Source: Pseudomonadales bacterium
Lineage (GTDB): Bacteria; Pseudomonadota; Gammaproteobacteria; Pseudomonadales; Azotimanducaceae
DNA: 7,222 nt
Reading direction: 5' to 3'
Assembly (NCBI GenBank): GCA_022448765.1
Contig: JAKUTI010000132.1
Location: 1-7,222, forward strand
Shown here: positions 1 to 5,227 of the stretch, one piece after another
Layout of the letters: every line of letters starts with the position of its first letter
Position numbering within the stretch: the first letter of the stretch is position 1
Made by a program: the position numbers and the translations under genes
The notes under the pieces: model-generated
The model's database searches: none
What the model was told of the DNA's origin: nothing
What the model saw: the letters and a program-made list of their open reading frames with translations, nothing else

Positions 1-702
1 TTCCGTCTCGGCAAGGTTCATGACGACACCGTTCTTCAGTTGTGTACGTTCGTCACCAAGCTCCTCTTTTGAGATGGTTTGCCCGGTGGCTTGTTCGACA
101 ACTTTTGGACCTGCGACAAAGACTTGACTGGTCCCTTTGACCATGACGTTGAAATGACAGAGGCAAGCCTGGACGGCTGGGAGGCCCGCGACCGAACCTA
201 GCACGGCTGAAACCACGGGTACGTATTGCAATAACTCGGCAGAAGTGTTGGTACCAGAGTTACCGGGCAAATACGTTCGTCCGATCTTTTCAAAGGTTTT
301 CACACTGCCGCCGGTTGCATCGAGAAGCCGGATATACGGAATTCTAGTATCCAGCGCATATTGTTCGGCATACTGGCTTTTGTTGCCGACCGCAGCATCC
401 GATGCGCCGCCCCGAATAGTGAAGTCCCCTCCCGAGAACGCTACCTTGCGGCCATCGACGAGACACGTGCCGATAACCGTGTTGGAAGGCTTTAAACCAG
501 CGACGCGATCACCGTCCCACGTTGCCGTGCCGGTGATAGCGCCCATTTCTTGGAATGTGCTCGGGTCTTGAAGCAGCGCAATCCGCTCTCGTACTGTTAG
601 TTTGCCCCGCCCATGGTGGAAGGCGACACTGTCCTCGCCACCCATCTCTTCAGCCATTTCGACCTGGCGTTTGAGTTCTTCAACTTCGTCTTTCCAGCTC
701 AT
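1..702 (-). CDS. Acyl-CoA carboxylase carboxyltransferase (beta) subunit, N-terminal part, cut by window edge
   Basis: This is the first 234 residues of a biotin-dependent carboxyltransferase of the propionyl/acetyl-CoA carboxylase beta family, usually a little over 500 residues. Such subunits move the carboxyl group from biotin to an acyl-CoA in the cytoplasm. Seen in the translation: an N-terminal helix ending at G-K-L-T-V-R-E-R-I (33-41), F-T-I-R-G-G-A (94-100), D-A-T-G-G-S (128-133), which supplies a likely oxyanion-hole Gly-Gly, and V-M-V-K-G-T-S-Q-V-F-V-A-G-P (186-199). The ATG at 702 gives the normal family N-terminus (M-S-W-K-D-E). Upstream of it I see only a weak purine-rich AAGAAC and no strong Shine-Dalgarno. 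D-A-T-G-G-S replaces the D-S-G-G-A-R of classical propionyl-CoA carboxylase, so the substrate is uncertain. It is transcribed divergently from the isomerase pair. No biotin carboxylase is in view. The family call is firm; the acyl-CoA specificity is not. Confidence 0.9.
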   Translation of the reverse strand, partial: MSWKDEVEELKRQVEMAEEMGGEDSVAFHHGRGKLTVRERIALLQDPSTFQEMGAITGTATWDGDRVAGLKPSNTVIGTCLVDGRKVAFSGGDFTIRGGASDAAVGNKSQYAEQYALDTRIPYIRLLDATGGSVKTFEKIGRTYLPGNSGTNTSAELLQYVPVVSAVLGSVAGLPAVQACLCHFNVMVKGTSQVFVAGPKVVEQATGQTISKEELGDERTQLKNGVVMNLAETE

Positions 703-748
703 CGTTCTTGGTTTGATTGGTTCGCGCGGAGAGGCAAGCGAGCTTATC
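703..748. promoter_or_regulatory. 46-base divergent intergenic gap between two start codons
   Basis: This gap separates the divergent starts at 702 (minus) and 749 (plus). It must hold at least the translation-initiation regions of both genes. On the plus strand GGAGAGG at 728-734 is a possible but distant ribosome binding site (14 bases before the ATG), and GCGAG at 738-742 is a closer weak one. I found no convincing -35/-10 pair on either strand, so promoters may lie inside the flanking coding sequences. The control role is inferred from gene orientation only. Confidence 0.35.
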
Positions 749-1447
749 ATGCGGCAGATGAACCCGCTGATCTCTGACAAGCCGCTCATTGTCTATCTTG
801 ATTTTAAGAGCCCATACGCCTATCTGGCGAAGGATCCCACGGTTCAGTTGGAACGTGATTTCCAGATCGAGATTGATTGGCGTCCATTGACGCTCGATAT
901 TCCAAGCTTCTTGGGTTCGGCTCGGACGGATGATAAGGGCAACCTCGTTGAGAATAACCGCACACCGAGACAGTGGAACGGGGTTCGCTATGCCTACATG
1001 GATGCGAAGCGGTATGCGCGCCTGAAAGACATGATTCTCTACGGCCCTCAAAAAATTTGGGATTCATCCATTGCTTCCATCGGCATGCTTTGGGCTAAGG
1101 CCCAAGGACGCGTTCAGCTTATGGCGTATATGGATCTCGTATTTGAACGGTTCTGGCGACGGGAGCTTGATATCGAAGATCTGAAGGTGATTGAAGAGAT
1201 TCTTGATGAGGCCGGGTGTGCGGTGGACGGTTTTCGAGACTATCTCGAAAACGATGGCCGCCAGCTTCACGACCAATTGCAAGACACGTTACATCCGGCG
1301 GGCATTTTTGGCGTGCCAACGTACATCATCGGGAGCGAACGATTCTTCGGACGTGAGCACCTGCCCATGGTCCGGTGGATATTGGAGGGCAGACCCGGTG
1401 CCAAGCCGGATATCGCGTACCAGCACTTTCCGGAGAAAATCACGTGA
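749..1447 (+). CDS. 2-hydroxychromene-2-carboxylate isomerase / DsbA-like (kappa-GST type) protein, copy A
   Basis: This 232-residue protein has a thioredoxin fold of the HCCA isomerase/kappa-class GST/DsbA-like family. Known members use glutathione for isomerisation of aromatic breakdown products or related chemistry in the cytoplasm. Seen: the strand and active-site start V-Y-L-D-F-K-S-P-Y-A-Y-L (15-26) with Ser21 at the usual catalytic position, a helical insertion, then F-G-V-P-T-Y (187-192) with the family's cis-proline at 190, and F-F-G-R-E-H-L-P (199-206). No signal peptide is visible. The reading frame stays open upstream to 602, but the ATG at 749 is chosen because the domain starts right after it and the longer version would overlap the divergent carboxylase gene. 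Its TGA stop overlaps the GTG start of copy B. The family is clear. The true substrate is unknown, and no aromatic ring-cleavage genes are nearby to support the naphthalene-pathway reaction itself. Confidence 0.85.
   Translation: MRQMNPLISDKPLIVYLDFKSPYAYLAKDPTVQLERDFQIEIDWRPLTLDIPSFLGSARTDDKGNLVENNRTPRQWNGVRYAYMDAKRYARLKDMILYGPQKIWDSSIASIGMLWAKAQGRVQLMAYMDLVFERFWRRELDIEDLKVIEEILDEAGCAVDGFRDYLENDGRQLHDQLQDTLHPAGIFGVPTYIIGSERFFGREHLPMVRWILEGRPGAKPDIAYQHFPEKIT
1432..1435 (+). promoter_or_regulatory. Ribosome binding site for copy B
   Basis: GGAG lies 8 bases before the GTG at 1444, inside the last codons of copy A. It supports the GTG start over the upstream ATG at 1375, which would add 23 residues unlike the family N-terminus. 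The GTGA overlap (1444-1447) suggests coupled translation of the two copies. Confidence 0.7.
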
Positions 1448-2034
1448 TTCGATTGGCGATTGATTTTAAGAACGCGTTGTCATGGCTCTCGCTTGGCCCA
1501 ACTCATGCCACGGCCGTGGAACTTGGCGTACCTCTGGAATTGTTGCCGTATCAAACGGAAGTATCGGTCTCGACTGAGGTCCACGAGGAAGAAACCGTCG
1601 CTGAACGCCATGCGCGGGTGCGCGCAGAGTATTACGCGGCCGATCTCAAGCGTTACGCTGAGTTACAGGACATCAAGCTGGTCGCCGATAATAGCGGAGT
1701 CGAATCGACGATCGCATTGGAGGGACTAATGTGGGGTAACCAAAACGGTGTCGGACTCGAATACGCGTACAGCGTATTTTCGCGATTTTGGTCTGGCTCG
1801 ATGGGTTTAGAGGATACCCAGTCGATTGGGGAGATTCTGACTTCGTTAGACGCCCCGGGTTTTGAACCTGCAGCAATGCATGAAGAACTCAACACGGTTC
1901 GCGAGACGTTAGAAGCGGAAGGCGTGTTTAGCGTGCCCATGTACGTCGTTGAAGGTCAGGTTTTTCAGGGGCGCGAACATTTGCCGATGATTCGTTGGTT
2001 ACTTGGTGGAGAGCGAGAGCCCGTGCCGATTTAG
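1444..2034 (+). CDS. DsbA-like / HCCA-isomerase-family protein, copy B, active-site signature lost
   Basis: This 196-residue protein (GTG start) is a diverged paralogue of the gene just before it. Shared landmarks are D-F-K at the end of strand one, D-L-K-R-Y-A (Y-A-x-L in copy A's matching helix), V-F-x-R-F-W, E-D-x-x-x-I-x-E-I-L, V-P-x-Y with the cis-proline at 165, and G-R-E-H-L-P-M-x-R-W near the C-terminus. At the position of copy A's S-P-Y-A-Y it reads N-A-L-S-W (10-14), so the catalytic serine and following proline are both gone. The open frame, good ribosome binding site and conserved core argue for a functional protein rather than decay. It may be a structural partner of copy A, which is inference. 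The gene ends with TAG inside the stop codon of the convergent dioxygenase gene. Confidence 0.8.
   Translation: MIRLAIDFKNALSWLSLGPTHATAVELGVPLELLPYQTEVSVSTEVHEEETVAERHARVRAEYYAADLKRYAELQDIKLVADNSGVESTIALEGLMWGNQNGVGLEYAYSVFSRFWSGSMGLEDTQSIGEILTSLDAPGFEPAAMHEELNTVRETLEAEGVFSVPMYVVEGQVFQGREHLPMIRWLLGGEREPVPI
2031..2034. other. Overlapping stop codons of convergent genes
   Basis: TTAG holds the TAG of the plus-strand isomerase copy B (2032-2034) and, on the other strand, the TAA of the PhyH-HEAT gene (2031-2033). The two operons therefore meet tail to tail with no spacer and no room for a dedicated terminator between them. Confidence 0.9.
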
Positions 2035-3611
2035 AATGATTTGACGCGACCCATCAGCGAGTCGTCCCAACGCCGGTCCTGCAGATAACGGATGGACGCT
2101 TGGAGGGCCGTTTGGGAGCCCAATCTCACCAGAGCTTCGGTAGCGACAGCGGGTACATAGCCGTTTGAGTCTTCGAGCGACGTAATTAGGATGGATTCAA
2201 TTGCGGCATGGTTGGCGGGCTCGTCCAAACATGAGAGGAGTGCGAGGACAGCGTTCAAACGCACTTGATCTTGTCCGGTCCAGCCTCGAAAGACTTCGGT
2301 CGTTTGCCAGTCGGGATTGGTTTCGTTAAATAGCGCTTCGATCTTCGGCAATGCATCACCGATATCACCGCCGATTGCACCAAGCGTATCCAAGGCCTGC
2401 CGAACGACCTGTTGCTTAGGATGCTTGAGCAGTCGGATCACCTGCGGCAACACCTCGCGCGCGGCTGGCCCAATTTCTCCGGACGCAAATAGGGCGTTAA
2501 TCACAACCCACGGGTCATTTGATTTAAGTAACGAGGTTAGTGCGGGAACGGCTTCTTGGCCTATGGCGGCTAACGCGTACGCCGAATCGTCTACTACCAG
2601 AGCCCGCTCGTTCCATCGACGAGGGTATCCTGTGATGTCATCTCGAGGTATCGGTTCCCCGTTGTCGTTCGTTACCAAAGCGCGCTCGTGCATGCCCGAT
2701 CCAACGAGCGACTCGATTCGCGCCGTGTGCTTCTTGATTTCAGAAACGTGCGCGAGGCTGTAGATGGCGTTCAAACGTGCCACTTGATCGGTGCTGTTCA
2801 ACGCGGCGTAGTGGCTCTCGGCTGTATACGGAGCGGATTCATTCCTTTGCGATATGCCGCGCATCCAGTCCCAAACGAAAGACCATGCCGGTTCCACATC
2901 GAATGTGGGAATACAGCGTTTCGGGCGCTGCCAAGCGGCGTTGTTGTGATTCCACGTGGGTGCGCTCGGGTGCTCGGTGCGCGTGAACACGAATTTCACC
3001 ATGTAACGTGTTTGTTCTAATCGGTTCACCCAGCCGGCGTGAACGGTATCAAAATGCAGCAAAAAGAATGTGCCAGCGGCCACGTCTTCTGGAACGACGA
3101 CGCCGTGCGGCTCGACCGGCTGGGCATACAGATAACTGCCAGCTTGAACTCGAGTCGGCCCCATCGATTTTGGCGTGTCGTGAGGAAAATAGAATCCAAT
3201 GAGGTAGCGCGGAACGTGGTGTCGGGCACGTGACAGAGGACTGTGCGCGTCCTGGTGCCATCCTGATCCCGCCATGGAACCCTTCCCGAGCGGCGGCCCG
3301 TTGTGGTCTTCCGCATAATTGATGCTTGGATCCTCGATGGGCACGCTGGTGTGGATTGCTCGATGCGGGTGGACGAAGTAGCGTGGTCCAAGAAGGCTGA
3401 CGAGCGCGCCATGAATGCGTGGGCAACGAACGATGTCCCATAACGCCGGTACCCGCGACACAATATTGTTTCCCATTGGAAATTCATGCTCGGTCGCATA
3501 ACGAAGCTTCTGATTGATATTTTCGTGTACTTCGGGGTCGACATCGGGCTGCAAACGCAAGAATCCGTTGGCAATGAATTCTTGTACTTCCTGGTCGTTG
3601 AGTAACGTCAC
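2031..3611 (-). CDS. PhyH-family Fe(II)/2-oxoglutarate oxygenase fused to a C-terminal HEAT-repeat domain
   Basis: This 526-residue protein has two parts. Residues 1 to about 215 form a phytanoyl-CoA dioxygenase-type domain: E-F-I-A-N-G-F (11-17) at the N-terminus, the iron ligands H119-x-D121 in G-W-H-Q-D-A-H, the distal ligand H191 in D-T-V-H-A-G, and R202, eleven residues later, as the expected 2-oxoglutarate carboxylate anchor. The facial triad is intact, so oxygenase activity (usually hydroxylation with release of CO2 and succinate) is likely. Residues from about 270 to 510 are alpha-helical HEAT-like repeats, for example A-V-P-A-L-T-S-L-L (354-362) and V-L-P-Q-V-I-R-L-L (387-395). Most PhyH proteins are near 250-350 residues and lack this tail. 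The start is GTG, with GGGAG at 3622-3626 as its ribosome binding site. It begins 2 bases after the crotonase gene stop, so it is the last gene of that operon. The substrate is unknown. Confidence 0.85.
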   Translation of the reverse strand: MTLLNDQEVQEFIANGFLRLQPDVDPEVHENINQKLRYATEHEFPMGNNIVSRVPALWDIVRCPRIHGALVSLLGPRYFVHPHRAIHTSVPIEDPSINYAEDHNGPPLGKGSMAGSGWHQDAHSPLSRARHHVPRYLIGFYFPHDTPKSMGPTRVQAGSYLYAQPVEPHGVVVPEDVAAGTFFLLHFDTVHAGWVNRLEQTRYMVKFVFTRTEHPSAPTWNHNNAAWQRPKRCIPTFDVEPAWSFVWDWMRGISQRNESAPYTAESHYAALNSTDQVARLNAIYSLAHVSEIKKHTARIESLVGSGMHERALVTNDNGEPIPRDDITGYPRRWNERALVVDDSAYALAAIGQEAVPALTSLLKSNDPWVVINALFASGEIGPAAREVLPQVIRLLKHPKQQVVRQALDTLGAIGGDIGDALPKIEALFNETNPDWQTTEVFRGWTGQDQVRLNAVLALLSCLDEPANHAAIESILITSLEDSNGYVPAVATEALVRLGSQTALQASIRYLQDRRWDDSLMGRVKSF

Positions 3612-3613
3612 GC

Positions 3614-4339
3614 TTATCTTGCTCCCATGGCCAGTGATTGCTCGAATGTGGCGTCGAGCGCGTCCAGGATCGCTGCTTTGGTGGCGGCATAGGTCTTAGG
3701 TTCAAGACGACTTAATCGATCCAAGAATGAACGAGCGGCGGCCCGTACGTCGGTCTCGATCTCGATGATCGCGTGGGCTAGTCCAATCTCCACCGCTCTA
3801 TCACCGTCCATCAGATGGCCGAGATAGGCTATAGGTGTCACCACGGACTGATTCGCTAGGCGAGGCAGCTTATATGACCAACCTTCGGCTGCCCAGAGTG
3901 CTCGGTCGATGCGGGGATCACCGTAGCGAATATCTCTTGTAACCAACCTAAAGTCGCACGACAGGCTATAGTCATACCCCGAGCCGAGTGCGACGCCGTG
4001 CATGAGCGCGACCGTGGGCTTGCTCAAGCGACGTAAAATTGCGCAAGAATCCAACAGTAATGCAGGGCCGGATCCCATTTCCAAGTCAACGGCGCGTTTA
4101 GTATGTGGGTCTGGGCCCTTGCGTTTTTCCGCAGTTAGATCGTCACCGGCACAAAATCCGCGACCCTCGCCCGAAAGCGCCAGGACTCGAATGTTCGAAT
4201 CGCGCTCCGACGCGACGAAAGCTGCCATTAAACGTTCATGTTGAGTCACATCGATGGCATTCAATTTTTCGGGACGATTGAGTATGAGGTGTCTAATCGG
4301 CCCGTCGTCTTCGATCCTGAGTGCGTCGATGTCGCTCAT
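3614..4339 (-). CDS. Enoyl-CoA hydratase/isomerase (crotonase) family protein, copy 1
   Basis: This 241-residue crotonase-fold enzyme acts on CoA thioesters in the cytoplasm. Seen: L-N-R-P-E-K-L-N-A-I (20-29), the oxyanion-hole loop G-R-G-F-C-A-G-D-D-L (59-68), and the second oxyanion segment H-G-V-A-L-G-S-G (114-121) followed by S-C-D (127-129). Counting from the conserved Cys-Asp against rat mitochondrial enoyl-CoA hydratase, the acid/base pair Glu144/Glu164 corresponds here to Asp123 and Arg143 (G-D-P-R-I). Plain hydratase activity is therefore doubtful; isomerase, hydrolase or lyase chemistry is possible. The frame is open to 4375, but ATG 4339 is chosen because it overlaps the upstream stop as ATGA, has GGAG 11 bases upstream, and begins the family N-terminus. 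It sits between the paralogous crotonase and the PhyH gene in one tight operon. Confidence 0.87.
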   Translation of the reverse strand: MSDIDALRIEDDGPIRHLILNRPEKLNAIDVTQHERLMAAFVASERDSNIRVLALSGEGRGFCAGDDLTAEKRKGPDPHTKRAVDLEMGSGPALLLDSCAILRRLSKPTVALMHGVALGSGYDYSLSCDFRLVTRDIRYGDPRIDRALWAAEGWSYKLPRLANQSVVTPIAYLGHLMDGDRAVEIGLAHAIIEIETDVRAAARSFLDRLSRLEPKTYAATKAAILDALDATFEQSLAMGAR

Positions 4340-5121
4340 CGACCGGTAAACTCCGGATCGCGCTTTTCGCGCCATGCACGCATCCCTTCGGCGCGATCTT
4401 CGATGACGTGGGTCTGCCGAATCCCGAGGCTGTGCACCATGGCCGCATCAAACCCTAGGTCTAGTTGGGGTAGGACCTGCATCTTGTGAACCTCCCATGC
4501 GCGGGTTGCCATGGCGGCGATTCGATTGCCTAGCACGCTTGCATGTTCGCTGAAATGACGATCCTCAACGACCTCATGCGCGAAGTGTATCCGCTTAAGT
4601 TCCTCCGCGGACAATGTGTCACCGAACAGCAAGATACGCATGGCCTGCGATTGGCCGATGAGCTTTGGGAGCATGTAGGCGATACCCGTTGACGCTGCTC
4701 GACCTTGGTGGATACGTGTGTCGGTGAGTGTCGTCGAAGCGCTGGCGACGCGCACATCGCAGGCAGCGGAAAGATCGATGGCGAGTCCGTTGACGACGTT
4801 CTCCATGAGGGCGATGGTGGGCTTCATGAACTGCCGTAACGCTCGAACTGTTTCTTGCTCGACAATGGGTCCGGCTCCGTGTGCACCTTGGGGTTGTCGA
4901 TGCTGGAGTCGATTCGGCCACGGCCCCATGTCATCTCCATCGTCACCGTCGGCACTCACGTTCACGATGAGCACGCGAACCTGGTCGTCATGGGTAGCTT
5001 CGAGGATGCAGGTGGTAAGGGCCTCGAGCATGGCGTAGTTGATCGTGGGACGAAGGAAGCGGACCCATAACTGGGTATTTTGCTGTTCTACATGCAGCGC
5101 GTCTGGCGTCGAGTCATACAT
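4336..5121 (-). CDS. Crotonase-fold protein, copy 2, divergent
   Basis: This 261-residue protein of the enoyl-CoA hydratase/isomerase superfamily is the first gene of the three-gene operon. The core is recognisable: K-P-T-I-A-L-M-E-N-V-V-N-G (100-112), D-L-S-A-A-C-D-V-R-V (116-125), L-P-K-L-I-G (151-156) and the C-terminal E-D-R-A-E-G-M-R-A-W (241-250), where the family has E-G-x-x-A-F. The first oxyanion loop is degenerate: in place of the usual F-x-A-G-x-D it carries the acidic stretch A-D-G-D-D-G-D-D-M (57-65). The positions of the catalytic Glu pair hold Asp116 and Arg136 (T-D-T-R-I), the same substitutions as in copy 1. The ATG at 5121 has a weak GGA 7 bases upstream. Its stop overlaps the start of copy 1. 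It may be an enzyme of altered chemistry or a non-catalytic partner of copy 1. Superfamily certain, reaction unknown. Confidence 0.82.
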   Translation of the reverse strand: MYDSTPDALHVEQQNTQLWVRFLRPTINYAMLEALTTCILEATHDDQVRVLIVNVSADGDDGDDMGPWPNRLQHRQPQGAHGAGPIVEQETVRALRQFMKPTIALMENVVNGLAIDLSAACDVRVASASTTLTDTRIHQGRAASTGIAYMLPKLIGQSQAMRILLFGDTLSAEELKRIHFAHEVVEDRHFSEHASVLGNRIAAMATRAWEVHKMQVLPQLDLGFDAAMVHSLGIRQTHVIEDRAEGMRAWREKRDPEFTGR

Positions 5122-5227
5122 CGGTTCGTCCGGCGACTTTTTCGATCATGATACGGATGCGCGAAGAAGAAAACTCATTTTCAGCGAAAGGGTTTCGGCA
5201 GCCAACGAGTCAAAACCCTCCGTGTAA
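5122..5227 (-). promoter_or_regulatory. 106-base intergenic region upstream of the crotonase/PhyH operon
   Basis: This is the only substantial non-coding gap between minus-strand genes in the window. It follows the quinohemoprotein stop and precedes the crotonase start, so it is the natural place for a terminator and a new promoter. Reading the minus strand, TATCAT (5148-5153) resembles a -10 box, but no good -35 lies at the right distance. The inverted repeat is listed separately. Promoter function is inferred from position. Confidence 0.35.
5189..5219 (-). terminator. Hairpin downstream of the quinohemoprotein gene, possible terminator
   Basis: Read on the minus strand, AGGGTTTTG and CGAAACCCT can pair over nine positions (one G-T wobble) around a 13-base loop, starting 8 bases after the TAG at 5228. 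The stem is followed by TTTCG, not a long T run, so an intrinsic terminator would be weak. It could also attenuate read-through into the crotonase operon or protect the 3' end of the transcript. Confidence 0.35.

Noticed and set aside
602..748. Upstream extension of isomerase copy A to an ATG-like start at 602
   Set aside because: The added 49 residues are antisense to the well-supported N-terminus of the carboxyltransferase, have no family similarity, and the domain begins just after the ATG at 749.
703..750. Alternative minus-strand ATG at 750 adding 16 residues to the carboxyltransferase
   Set aside because: It would overlap the start codon of copy A, and the M-S-W-K-D-E start at 702 matches the normal family N-terminus.
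2317..3020. Plus-strand open frames of 148 and 110 residues opposite the PhyH-HEAT gene
   Set aside because: They are antisense shadows: composition is odd, no domain is recognisable, and the minus-strand protein is strongly supported.
4340..4375. Twelve-residue N-terminal extension of crotonase copy 1
   Set aside because: It lies within the end of crotonase copy 2 and is unlike the family; ATG 4339 with the ATGA overlap and upstream GGAG is better.
5122..5155. An 11-codon minus-strand frame beginning ATG-ATC-GAA and ending at the crotonase start, a possible leader peptide
   Set aside because: It is very short, has no ribosome binding site and no repeated regulatory codons, so chance is the simpler explanation.
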